28,764 nt of DNA from Candidatus Altarchaeum sp. (lineage in GTDB: Archaea; Altiarchaeota; Altiarchaeia; Altiarchaeales; Altiarchaeaceae). This document shows, one piece after another, positions 1 through 7,024 of this stretch (positions are counted from its first letter, which is position 1; each line of letters begins with the position of its first letter). A program made the translations under genes and the position numbers. The stretch is taken from the NCBI GenBank assembly GCA_018260755.1, contig JAGTWP010000013.1:1-28764 (forward strand). Reading direction: 5' to 3'. The notes below the pieces were generated by a model that saw only the letters and a list, made by a program, of their open reading frames with translations, did no database searches and was not told where the DNA came from.

Positions 1-86
1 AAACAACAACTGAGAAAGAAACAACAACTGAGAAAGAAACAACAACTGAGAAAGAAACAACAACTGAGAAAGAAACAACAACTGAA
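1..86 (+). repeat. 18-bp tandem repeat coding TTTEKE
   Basis: An 18-bp unit (acaacaactgagaaagaa) occurs four times without change from base 3, followed by a partial fifth copy. It may extend left of the window. The unit is a multiple of three and encodes the hexapeptide TTTEKE in the uS2 frame, so copy-number change would alter tail length without a frameshift. Confidence 0.9.
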
Positions 87-1001
87 AACTTAACTTCAAC
101 CGAAAGCAAGAACGAAAATGTTCCTACTCAAACAGAAGAAAATAAAGCGGAGAATGCCAAAATTTCCAATAAAGATGCAGATGATGGAAAGAAAGATGAT
201 GGACAAGTAGTTGCAGTAGATAGGAACTTTAAAAAGCATCTGACGATAGTAGGACTGACTGTTGAACCACCTGATATATATTTAGAGAATGGTGTTCATA
301 TTGGCTCAAAATTTAAAACAAATGATATGCGACAGTATATATACAGGGTAAAAACAGCAAGGACTCCGAAGGGATGGATAAAAATTTCCGTATTTGATGT
401 TGCAAAGATAGATAAAAAAATAAAACTGGCTGCAAAATTTTTATCCTCATACACACCCGGCGATGTTGTTGTCATTTCAAACGGTCTTTACGGAAGAAAA
501 CCAGCATCAATGTTTGCAAAATATTGCGGATTTAAATTTGTTGAGGGGAGATTTGACAGTGGCACACTTACAAATCCAAATTCAAAAAAATATGTGGAGC
601 CAAAGGTTGTCTTTATAACTAATCCAGCAGAAGATAAACAGGCAATAAAAGAGGCGGTAGAAGAACATCTGCCTGTAATTGTTTTTGCTAATTCAAATAC
701 ACGACTTAAAAATATTGATTTTGCAATTCCGGGCAATAATGTCGGAAAGTACTCAATTGCGATGCTTTACTGGCTTTTAACAAAAGAAATTTCAAAAATA
801 AAGGGGTTTGAATTTAATGTTCCCGTTCCAAGAGCAACTGTTGTTGATGCGGAAGGAAAAGAAATTCCGCATGAATTTGTTTCAACCGAAGAGCCCGCGG
901 ATTATTTAGTAACAATGAGAGAAATAAATAAGGCCTTAAAGAGAAAAAGAAGAAACAAAAAAGGAAGCATAAAGATAAAACACAAGATAATCATAAGATA
1001 A
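1..1001 (+). CDS. rps2: 30S ribosomal protein uS2 (archaeal S2), 5'-truncated by window edge
   Basis: Structural protein of the small ribosomal subunit. The reading frame is open from base 3, so the gene enters from the left; the ATG at 327 is internal. The diagnostic uS2 block GTLTNPNSKKYVEPKVV, the preceding ENGVHIGSKFKTNDM segment and the later KYSIAMLYWLLTKEI helix are all present. Before this core lies a low-complexity N-terminal tail: about five TTTEKE hexapeptides, then a Glu/Lys/Asn/Asp-rich stretch to about base 230. Such a tail is not part of the usual roughly 200-residue archaeal uS2 core. The last residues and the stop codon lie inside a tandem repeat (about 969-1072), so the C-terminal sequence IKIKHKIIIR is repeat-derived. 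The true start is outside the window. Confidence 0.93.
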   Translation, partial: TTTEKETTTEKETTTEKETTTEKETTTENLTSTESKNENVPTQTEENKAENAKISNKDADDGKKDDGQVVAVDRNFKKHLTIVGLTVEPPDIYLENGVHIGSKFKTNDMRQYIYRVKTARTPKGWIKISVFDVAKIDKKIKLAAKFLSSYTPGDVVVISNGLYGRKPASMFAKYCGFKFVEGRFDSGTLTNPNSKKYVEPKVVFITNPAEDKQAIKEAVEEHLPVIVFANSNTRLKNIDFAIPGNNVGKYSIAMLYWLLTKEISKIKGFEFNVPVPRATVVDAEGKEIPHEFVSTEEPADYLVTMREINKALKRKRRNKKGSIKIKHKIIIR

Positions 1002-1072
1002 AACACAAGATAATCATAAGATAATCATAAGATAATCATAAGATAATCATAAGATAATCATAAGATAAAACA
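969..1072 (+). repeat. 11/23-bp tandem repeat spanning the uS2 stop codon
   Basis: Two copies of a roughly 23-bp unit (aagataaaacacaagataatcat without the last bases) are followed by about five copies of an 11-bp unit (ataatcataag). The array starts inside the uS2 coding region and continues past the stop at 999-1001 to about 1072. Because the unit is not a multiple of three and the second copy carries the stop, the repeat sets the C-terminal end of uS2. No spacers are present, so it is not CRISPR. Confidence 0.88.
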
Positions 1073-1114
1073 GGATAAATTTTAACGATAAATTTTAACA
1101 GACATCAAACAACA

Positions 1115-1927
1115 ATGGATTTTTTAATCTCCGAAGAGGGAATTGTGATTTTTGTAATTGCAATTGTATTGGGACTGGCAAGCAGCTTGGTAATGAAATT
1201 TACCATGGGAAAGGATGCAAAGGAAGCGAGAGCAAAGCAAAAAGTACTTGGCGAGGACTTAAAAGCAGCATTAAAGGCAAATGATGTTAAAAAAGCAAAA
1301 GCACTGCAAAGCGAACTAATGAAATCATCGCTGTCTTCAATGAAATTTTCGCTAAAACCAATGCTTATTACATTTATTCCTTTCATATTGGTTTTTGGGT
1401 GGATGTCTACTTCTTATGGAAGTATTGGTAATGTAAATTTTGAGATGAATGTAAGTGATCCAGATTTTGCGGTTTTTAACTGCCCTTCACAGACCGATTC
1501 AAACCATCCTTATTATTGCAATTCTTCTTATTTTAACGGAACATTAACTGGAGGGCAAACAATTGATTTTGGTATCCTTGTTACTCAGAATCAATCGGAG
1601 GATAAAACAAAAATTGAAATTAATGGCTTTGCAAAAGACACTCATGGAGGAAAAGAATATATTTTATCTGCTGAAACAGTTACCGTATCAAACGGAGAAC
1701 CAGAAAAAAATCCTTATTATCAGAAGGAAAACAAAGATGTAGAAATAACTCCTAAATTTTTATCAGCATCAAGTAAAGGAATCGCACAATATAATTTTCA
1801 ATTGGCAAACCATCTGTCAGGCACTGTTATAACTTTATTTGGAATTGAATTGTCATGGTTTATATGGTATATACTTATCGCAATTCCGTTTTCATTTATC
1901 CTGGGAAGATTACTCAAATTATATTAA
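1115..1927 (+). CDS. DUF106 / EMC3-TMCO1-like membrane protein (Oxa1 superfamily)
   Basis: A 270-residue integral membrane protein of the archaeal DUF106 group, relatives of YidC/Oxa1/EMC3 that help insert membrane proteins. Visible parts: a hydrophobic segment at about residues 8-27, a charged Lys/Ala/Glu helical stretch (about 33-75, coiled-coil-like and probably cytoplasmic), a second hydrophobic segment (about 87-104), a polar domain of about 130 residues, and a C-terminal hydrophobic segment (about 243-264). The polar insert is unusually large for the family and carries four N-X-S/T sequons (NVS, NSS, NGT, NQS), which fits an extracytoplasmic position. The gene lies directly upstream of eL34, its common archaeal neighbour (secY-adk-DUF106-eL34). 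Family fairly sure; the exact role is inferred. Confidence 0.8.
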   Translation: MDFLISEEGIVIFVIAIVLGLASSLVMKFTMGKDAKEARAKQKVLGEDLKAALKANDVKKAKALQSELMKSSLSSMKFSLKPMLITFIPFILVFGWMSTSYGSIGNVNFEMNVSDPDFAVFNCPSQTDSNHPYYCNSSYFNGTLTGGQTIDFGILVTQNQSEDKTKIEINGFAKDTHGGKEYILSAETVTVSNGEPEKNPYYQKENKDVEITPKFLSASSKGIAQYNFQLANHLSGTVITLFGIELSWFIWYILIAIPFSFILGRLLKLY

Positions 1928-1981
1928 ATATTGAATTCATAAAATTCTTAATTGTATTAAATTTTGTATTAAATTTTTAAA

Positions 1982-2341
1982 ATGGTAAATAGACAACTAA
2001 GATCAACAACAATAAAACGTCTGATAAGGAAAACACCTGGCGGAAAGGTTGTTACGATATATAAACCAAAGAAAACCGGAAAGCATATATGCGGAAGATG
2101 CGGACAAGTATTAAATATGCCTTATGATCAACGTAAAGTAAGAAAACTTTCAAAGAGTGAAAAAATTCCTTCAAGGCCATATCCTATGCTTTGCTCAAAA
2201 TGTGCAGAGGAAGTTGAGAGATACAAAGCAATGGCGGATGTAACATTTAAATTTAAGTTTGATGCAAATTTTAAGAGGGATTTAACAATAGAGAAATTTT
2301 TGCAAAAAGGATGGTTTAAGAAGATTTCAGCGAGCAAATAA
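1982..2341 (+). CDS. rpl34e: 50S ribosomal protein eL34
   Basis: A 119-residue large-subunit protein found only in archaea and eukaryotes. The N-terminal basic segment, with TPGGKVVTIYKPKK, leads into a zinc-ribbon with two CxxC knuckles (C37/C40 and C71/C74). The RPYPMLCSKC segment is typical of the family. The C-terminal region of about 40 residues is basic. It starts 54 bases after the DUF106 stop, so the two are probably co-transcribed. The ATG follows an A/T-rich leader (tttttaaaATGG) with no Shine-Dalgarno-like sequence. Confidence 0.95.
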   Translation: MVNRQLRSTTIKRLIRKTPGGKVVTIYKPKKTGKHICGRCGQVLNMPYDQRKVRKLSKSEKIPSRPYPMLCSKCAEEVERYKAMADVTFKFKFDANFKRDLTIEKFLQKGWFKKISASK

Positions 2342-2360
2342 AAGAGATTGTGTTGCTGTT

Positions 2361-2379
2361 GTCCTGAAATTTTCAGGAC
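2361..2379. terminator. Perfect 8-bp hairpin after eL34
   Basis: The arms gtcctgaa (2361-2368) and ttcaggac (2372-2379) pair perfectly around a 3-nt loop, 20 bases after the eL34 stop. No T-tract follows, so it is not a classical intrinsic terminator. It may act in 3'-end formation or transcript stability between eL34 and tRNA-Val. Confidence 0.35.
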
Positions 2380-2483
2380 GACCTAAAAATGGTGAAAAGA
2401 AAAATTTTAAAATTTAAAACAAATTTTAAAACAAAAGTATAATTCTTAATATTAAATTTATTTGTATTAAATTTTATTTTAAA

Positions 2484-2556
2484 GGGCTTGTGATCTAGTG
2501 GTTATGATGTCTGCCTTACACGCAGAATATCCCCAGTCCGAATCTGGGCAAGCCCA
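2484..2556 (+). tRNA. tRNA-Val (anticodon TAC)
   Basis: A full cloverleaf can be drawn. Acceptor arms GGGCTTG (2484-2490) and CAAGCCC (2549-2555) pair perfectly, with discriminator A at 2556. The anticodon stem is TCTGC/GCAGA with loop CTTACAC, giving anticodon TAC. The T stem is CCCAG/CTGGG with loop TCCGAAT. The 3' CCA is not encoded and there is no intron. The T loop reads T-C-C rather than the usual T-T-C, so position 55 is C. Confidence 0.93.
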
Positions 2557-2611
2557 AATTTTAAATTTTTTAAATATTGGTGAAATTCTTAATAAAATTT
2601 ACTGAACCAAA

Positions 2612-3964
2612 ATGATTCATCCGATTGAGTATAGATACGGAAGAAAAGAAGTTAAAGAAATTTTTGACGAGGAAAAACGACTGGACTATATGCTTAAAGT
2701 TGAATGTGCAGTAGTCAAAGCCCATTATAAAGCCGGGAACATAAGGGATAAATCAATAGTTGATGAAGTTGAAAAGAAAGCCAACACAAAATTTGTGAAA
2801 TTAAGCAGAGTTAAACAAATTGAAAATGAAATAAATCATGATGTAATGGCAGTAGTGAAGGGACTAAGCGAGGTTTGCGAAGGCGATGCGGAAAAGTATA
2901 TCCATTTAGGTATTACCTCCAACGACACAATTGATACTGCAAATGCCTTGCAGTTCGCTGATTTTATAAAATTTCTGGAAAGCGATTTGCTCAATTTAAG
3001 AAGTGTTCTAACTAAACAGGCAGAAAAGAACAAACAATTAGTATGTATCGGAAGAACTCACGGACAGCACGCAATTCCGACAACTTACGGAATGAAATTT
3101 GCAATCTATGCAATGGAAATTCAGAGACATATTGAACGATTAAATGAATGCAAAAAGCGGTTGCTTGTCGGGAAAATCAGCGGAGCGGTGGGAACTTATG
3201 CGGCACTCGGAGAAAACGGAAATGAAATTGAAAAAGCAGTTATGGACGAATTAAATTTAAATCCGGCAGAAATTTCAAATCAGGTAATACAAAGGGACAG
3301 GTATGCAGAATTTTTCAGCCATCTCGCTTTAATTGCAAAGACACTTGAAAAGATTGCGATTGAAATCAGAAATTTGCAGAGAACAGAAATTGACGAAGTT
3401 GGTGAACATTTTGAAAAGGGAAAGCAGGTCGGTTCTTCAACGATGCCACAAAAGCGAAATCCGATAATAGGCGAAAGAATTTGCGGAATAGGAAGAATTA
3501 TCGTGGGAAACGCCATCGCATCGCTTGATAACATTCCTTTGTGGCATGAGCGGGATTTAACAAATTCATCAGCAGAGCGGATAATTATTCCCGAAATCTG
3601 CATTTTGAGCGATTATATCTTAAACTTGGCAATAAATTTAATCAAAAATCTGGAATTTAAGTATGAGAACATTGACAGAAATTTAAATTTAACAAACGGA
3701 TTAATAATGTCTGAAGCCGTGATGATAAATTTAACAAAAAAAGGACTTGGAAGGCAGGAAGCACACGAATTAGTAAGGGAATGTGCGATGAAGGTATATG
3801 AAAGTAACAATAAGATAAATTTCAAAGATGTCCTGCTTTCCGATGAAAAGATAAGGAAATTTTTAAGCGATGATGAAATCAGACAGGCATTAAATCCGAA
3901 GAATTATATCGGAATTGCTGTTAAAAAGGTTGATGAGATTTGTGAAATTTTGAAAAATAAGTAA
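2612..3964 (+). CDS. purB: Adenylosuccinate lyase
   Basis: Cytosolic purine enzyme of the fumarase/aspartase superfamily. It cleaves adenylosuccinate to AMP and fumarate, and SAICAR to AICAR and fumarate. At 450 residues it has the usual length. The superfamily signature GSSTMPQKRNP lies at residues 274-284. The GRTHGQHA motif, with the catalytic-region His at 150, and the upstream TSNDTIDT segment are intact. The ATG at 2612 gives the typical MIHPIEYRYG start. It stands alone between tRNA-Val and a repeat-filled gap; no other pur gene is in the window. Confidence 0.96.
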   Translation: MIHPIEYRYGRKEVKEIFDEEKRLDYMLKVECAVVKAHYKAGNIRDKSIVDEVEKKANTKFVKLSRVKQIENEINHDVMAVVKGLSEVCEGDAEKYIHLGITSNDTIDTANALQFADFIKFLESDLLNLRSVLTKQAEKNKQLVCIGRTHGQHAIPTTYGMKFAIYAMEIQRHIERLNECKKRLLVGKISGAVGTYAALGENGNEIEKAVMDELNLNPAEISNQVIQRDRYAEFFSHLALIAKTLEKIAIEIRNLQRTEIDEVGEHFEKGKQVGSSTMPQKRNPIIGERICGIGRIIVGNAIASLDNIPLWHERDLTNSSAERIIIPEICILSDYILNLAINLIKNLEFKYENIDRNLNLTNGLIMSEAVMINLTKKGLGRQEAHELVRECAMKVYESNNKINFKDVLLSDEKIRKFLSDDEIRQALNPKNYIGIAVKKVDEICEILKNK

Positions 3965-4025
3965 GAAAATTTAGATTTTAATATTTATTGTTAAAATTTA
4001 TAATTTATTATATCTCAAAAATTAT

Positions 4026-4177
4026 CGCTCTTATGTTGATTTTCACTGATAGAGATAAATACATTGTTGAAGTTTTGCAAATTTTAAAATTCAAGCACAA
4101 ACTCAAATATAAATCCAAGTTCAAATACACTATAAAATGCAAAACATAAAAGTTCAATGATAATAAGTATATGAGCG
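4026..4177 (+). mobile_element. Dispersed repeat, family A copy 1 (MITE-like)
   Basis: A 152-bp unit that recurs at roughly 90% identity in reverse orientation at 11935-12084. It begins CGCTC and ends GAGCG. The ends are imperfect inverted repeats (cgctc-n-tat against ata-n-gagcg), and weaker inverted similarity runs inward (cattg...gttttgca on both arms), so a single strand could fold into a long imperfect hairpin. There is no coding capacity. No clear target-site duplication is visible, so mobility is inferred from the second copy and the terminal symmetry. A structured RNA gene is the alternative. Confidence 0.7.
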
Positions 4178-4181
4178 AAAA

Positions 4182-4340
4182 TTGAATGAAGAAAATAAGT
4201 TAAGAAAAATTGAGAAATACAAAAAGAAATATATGCTTAAAAAATATGTTAGTGAAGTTAATGACATAAAGGTGATTTTTATTGATTCTGAAAGTGAAGA
4301 GCAATTAGCAAAGAAACTAAAGTTAAAAATTTTGAAATAA
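4182..4340 (+). CDS. Possible small protein of unknown function
   Basis: An open frame of 52 codons from a TTG at 4182 (35 residues if it starts at the ATG at 4233). The predicted peptide is Lys/Glu-rich and mixed helix/strand, ending KLKLKILK; I do not recognise it. It starts just past the end of the family A repeat and ends 17 bases before the convergent stop of the next gene. It could be a real small protein, the remnant of a larger gene cut by the repeat, or chance. Confidence 0.25.
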   Translation: MNEENKLRKIEKYKKKYMLKKYVSEVNDIKVIFIDSESEEQLAKKLKLKILK

Positions 4341-4357
4341 ATAATATGCTTTAAAAT

Positions 4358-4828
4358 TTACTCCTTTTTTAATCCGTAACTCTCTTCAATTTTCTTCAAC
4401 AACCTTTCAATAAATCGGACACTTTCATCAATAATTAACGGCCGGACATACATTTCAAATGCATCCAACGGAAATTTATCTCCCGAGAAAAAATACCTAT
4501 TATTTATGCACTCTACTATATTCATGTCTTTAAAAAATTTTAACCATATCTGGACATTTCTTCCTGATAACGAGTCCTCAATTTCGCCGTCAAATTCCCC
4601 GAGTTCTTTTCTATTTTTTCGCATCTCAATTACCTCATTTCTTATTTCACCGGATGTTAAATGAATTCCCTTTCTTTTGTTGAGCAGCAAAATTTCAAAT
4701 ATATCACTTGCCGTGCCTTTACTTACTCCGAGAGAGTTTAAAAATAATTCAACCAGTGCGCGGGGATTTTCTTTAAGTAATTCATCATCTGAAAACCAGC
4801 ATAATTCTATCTTTGATAACAAGGGCAT
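4358..4828 (-). CDS. Hypothetical protein, possible winged-helix regulator
   Basis: A 156-residue acidic, helical, cytosolic protein with no signal or membrane segment. I cannot name its family. Residues about 34-70 (SKGTASDIFEILLLNKRKG, then LTSGEIRNEVIEMRK) resemble a helix-turn-helix followed by a recognition helix. The segment FFKDMNIVECINNRYFF could form the wing. The C-terminal third is an amphipathic helical region ending KKIEESYGLKKE. It is convergent with the small frame at 4182-4340 and divergent from ilvN, so it could regulate ilvN, but that is speculation from position alone. Confidence 0.6.
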   Translation of the reverse strand: MPLLSKIELCWFSDDELLKENPRALVELFLNSLGVSKGTASDIFEILLLNKRKGIHLTSGEIRNEVIEMRKNRKELGEFDGEIEDSLSGRNVQIWLKFFKDMNIVECINNRYFFSGDKFPLDAFEMYVRPLIIDESVRFIERLLKKIEESYGLKKE

Positions 4829-4946
4829 TCTGAAAATTTAAAAATTTAATGAATTTTAATTAAAAATTTAATTTATCATACAAAATTTAAAAATTTAGAT
4901 TTAAAATTTAACATTAAAAATTTAATTGCTATTAAAGAAACAAAAA

Positions 4947-5420
4947 ATGTGCGTTATATCAGCATTAGTTGAGCATAAACCAGGAGTGCTGCAGAGGATT
5001 GCAGGATTGTTTTCAAGAAGAAATTTTAATATAGATGAAATCAGTGTGGGAGTTACAGAGAATCCTGAGATAGCAAGAATAACTATTAAAACAAAAGGAG
5101 ACGAAAAAGACATAGAACAAATGCTCAAACAGATGAATAAATTAGTAGAGGTTATAAAGGTAAGTGCACTAGATGAAAAAAAGAGCGTTACAAGAACATT
5201 GTGCTTGGTAAAGGCAAACACGCCGACGCGGGATGCAAAATCGGAATTTATTCAATATACTGATGTATTTAGAGGAAGGATTGTTGATGTAAGCAGAACA
5301 TGTCTGACTGCTGAAATAACAGGAGATGATGATAAAATAGATGCATTTATAAATTTAGTAAGGATACTCGGAATAAAGGAGATAGCAAGAACAGGAACAA
5401 CTGCACTGGAAAGAGGATAA
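4947..5420 (+). CDS. ilvN: Acetolactate synthase small (regulatory) subunit
   Basis: Regulatory subunit of acetohydroxyacid synthase, the first common step of Val/Leu/Ile synthesis. The N-terminal ACT domain begins [22 protein letters not shown] and continues with [12 protein letters not shown]. The C-terminal domain holds [11 protein letters not shown] and [10 protein letters not shown] chose the ATG at 4947 (157 residues), because it matches family N termini; a TTG at 4926 would add seven residues. The catalytic subunit IlvB is not in the window. The stop overlaps the next ATG by one base (TAATG), so the downstream gene is translationally coupled. Confidence 0.92.
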   Translation: MCVISALVEHKPGVLQRIAGLFSRRNFNIDEISVGVTENPEIARITIKTKGDEKDIEQMLKQMNKLVEVIKVSALDEKKSVTRTLCLVKANTPTRDAKSEFIQYTDVFRGRIVDVSRTCLTAEITGDDDKIDAFINLVRILGIKEIARTGTTALERG

Positions 5421-5785
5421 TGGTTGCAAAGAGATTTGTTGTTCAGGAACACTGGGCTTCTCACCACCATTTTGATTTTCGGCTTGAAATGGACGATGTC
5501 TTAAAGTCATGGGCAGTGCCAAAAGGAGTGCCTGAAAAATCAGGAGTTAAACATCTAGCGATAAATGTTGAGGACCATGCTCTTGATTATATTGACTTTG
5601 AAGGTGAAATTTCTGGGGGTTATGGAGCAGGAACAGTTAAAATTTTTGATAAAGGTGAGTATGAATTAATTAAAAGAAGCGAACATTCTCTTATTTTTGA
5701 ATTAAAAGGAGAGGTATTGAAAGGAAAATACAAATTGATGAAATTTAAAGAGCCAAACCAATATTTGTTGTTTATGATAAAATGA
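5420..5785 (+). CDS. Stand-alone LigD-type 3'-phosphoesterase domain
   Basis: A 121-residue DNA/RNA 3'-end-healing enzyme domain, equivalent to the N-terminal PE module of bacterial LigD, which removes 3'-ribonucleotides and 3'-phosphates. The conserved active-site residues known from Pseudomonas LigD are present in order: H11, H17, D19 and R21 in the EH...HFDFRLE block, then H53 and Y57 in VEDHALDY. The DFEGEISGGYGAGTV segment is also typical. No ligase or polymerase domain is attached, as in other archaeal single-domain PE proteins. It overlaps the ilvN stop by one base, an operon partner with no obvious metabolic link. Confidence 0.92.
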   Translation: MVAKRFVVQEHWASHHHFDFRLEMDDVLKSWAVPKGVPEKSGVKHLAINVEDHALDYIDFEGEISGGYGAGTVKIFDKGEYELIKRSEHSLIFELKGEVLKGKYKLMKFKEPNQYLLFMIK

Positions 5786-5828
5786 AATTTATTAAGGTGG
5801 ATTTATATTCGTTATTACAAAATTAACA

Positions 5829-6761
5829 ATGACTGACAAAAATGAAAATTTTATCACGGAAGAACAGAAAAATTTACTTGCTAAACATCAATACAAAATT
5901 ATAGGTAAAAATGCAGGAGTTAAAATATGTTTATGGACAAAAAGAAGTTTGACTGATAAGGGCGTATGCTATAAAGAAAAATTTTATGGAATAAAATCGC
6001 ATTGCTGCCTTCAGATGTCTCCTTCTTTAATGAACTGCACATACTCCTGCACATTCTGCTGGCGACTGCATGAATTATCCCCGAAAATTTCGGATGGTAT
6101 TTTTGATGAGCCGGAGGAAATTGTTGAGAAGTCCATAATTGCCCAACGTGTTTTGTTGAGCGGGTTTAAAGGAAACAAAAATATAAATATAAAGAAATTT
6201 GAGGAAGCACAAAATCCGAATCAGGTTGCAATCTCACTTGTCGGGGAGCCATTAATTTATCCGAAAATTTATGATTTAATTGAGGCATACAAAAAAAGAA
6301 ATTTTACAACATTCGTTGTTTCAAACGGAAGTGTTCCCGAAAAAATTGCTGAAATTAAACCAACACAGCTTTATATCTCAATGAACGCACCTGACGAAGA
6401 AACATTCAAAAAAATTTGCAGACCTTCAATTAAGGATGCATGGAAAATTTACAATGAAAGTTTGGAAATTTTTTCAAAAAAAAGCGATGTGAAACGAGTT
6501 ATACGACTAACTATGCTCAAGGATTTCAATACTCACAATATTGAGGGATATGTAAAATTGATAGAAAAAGCAAATCCGGATTTTATTGAATGTAAGTCGT
6601 TTATGTTTGTCGGAGGAAGCAGACACGAACCAGGATTGTCGCTTGATAAGATGCTTACTATGAAAGAAATTTTGGAATTTTCAGAAAAACTGGAAAAGGT
6701 TACGGGATACAAAGTAAAGGATTATAAAGAAGAAAGCAGGGTTGCTTTGCTTACAAGATAA
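5829..6761 (+). CDS. taw1: tRNA 4-demethylwyosine synthase (Taw1/TYW1), radical SAM
   Basis: Builds the tricyclic 4-demethylwyosine on m1G37 of tRNA-Phe from pyruvate. The 310-residue protein shows the radical-SAM triad C70-x3-C74-x2-C77 (CTYSCTFC). Three further cysteines at C34, C47 and C60 have exactly the spacing of the second Fe-S cluster in the Methanocaldococcus enzyme (26, 39, 52, then 62, 66, 69, offset 8). The SLVGEPLIYP and FVVSNG segments and the late CKSFMFVGGSR are family hallmarks. It lies 43 bases after the phosphoesterase gene. Taw1 is restricted to archaea and eukaryotes (TYW1), supporting the archaeal assignment. Confidence 0.96.
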   Translation: MTDKNENFITEEQKNLLAKHQYKIIGKNAGVKICLWTKRSLTDKGVCYKEKFYGIKSHCCLQMSPSLMNCTYSCTFCWRLHELSPKISDGIFDEPEEIVEKSIIAQRVLLSGFKGNKNINIKKFEEAQNPNQVAISLVGEPLIYPKIYDLIEAYKKRNFTTFVVSNGSVPEKIAEIKPTQLYISMNAPDEETFKKICRPSIKDAWKIYNESLEIFSKKSDVKRVIRLTMLKDFNTHNIEGYVKLIEKANPDFIECKSFMFVGGSRHEPGLSLDKMLTMKEILEFSEKLEKVTGYKVKDYKEESRVALLTR

Positions 6762-6867
6762 ATTGCAGAGGAGGGCAGAAAACATTGGAATAAGAATTAG
6801 AATAAAAAAAGTAAGAAATCTTGAAGAATATTACTTTAATTTTATCCTAAAATTATATTATTTAATA

Positions 6868-6968
6868 GTAACTATTCAGAGGGTACAAAAATTTACCTAC
6901 GAAAATTTCAAAAAATACAAAAAAATCAAAAAATTTACTTGTAATTTTTTGGGTGGCTGAATAGTTAC
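6868..6968 (+). mobile_element. TIR element, family B copy 1 (MITE) with 8-bp target duplication
   Basis: A 101-bp non-coding element with perfect 12-bp terminal inverted repeats, GTAACTATTCAG (6868-6879) and CTGAATAGTTAC (6957-6968). It is flanked by a perfect 8-bp direct repeat ATTTAATA (6860-6867 and 6969-6976), the footprint of a transposition event. The interior is A/T-rich. GTAA-starting ends with 8-bp duplications recall the IS66 family, so a transposase elsewhere in the genome may mobilise it; that link is inference. A longer copy lies at 21531-21774. Confidence 0.88.
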
Positions 6969-7024
6969 ATTTAATATTCTAAAATTTACTTCATTTAACC
7001 TATCCTTAAATTTAACTTTTTATC

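Noticed and set aside
969-1072. Possible CRISPR array
   Set aside because: Units of 11-23 bp are contiguous with no unique spacers; the same holds for the arrays at 10737-10790, 20563-20710 and 27396-27580.
4926-4946. Upstream TTG start for ilvN
   Set aside because: The ATG at 4947 fits family N termini and the local A-run start context; the TTG adds residues with no match. The TTG starts for uL6 (14710) and the HD protein (18192) were rejected in the same way.
6742-6960. Frame overlapping the end of taw1
   Set aside because: It runs through the TIR element at 6868-6968 and has no recognisable protein features.
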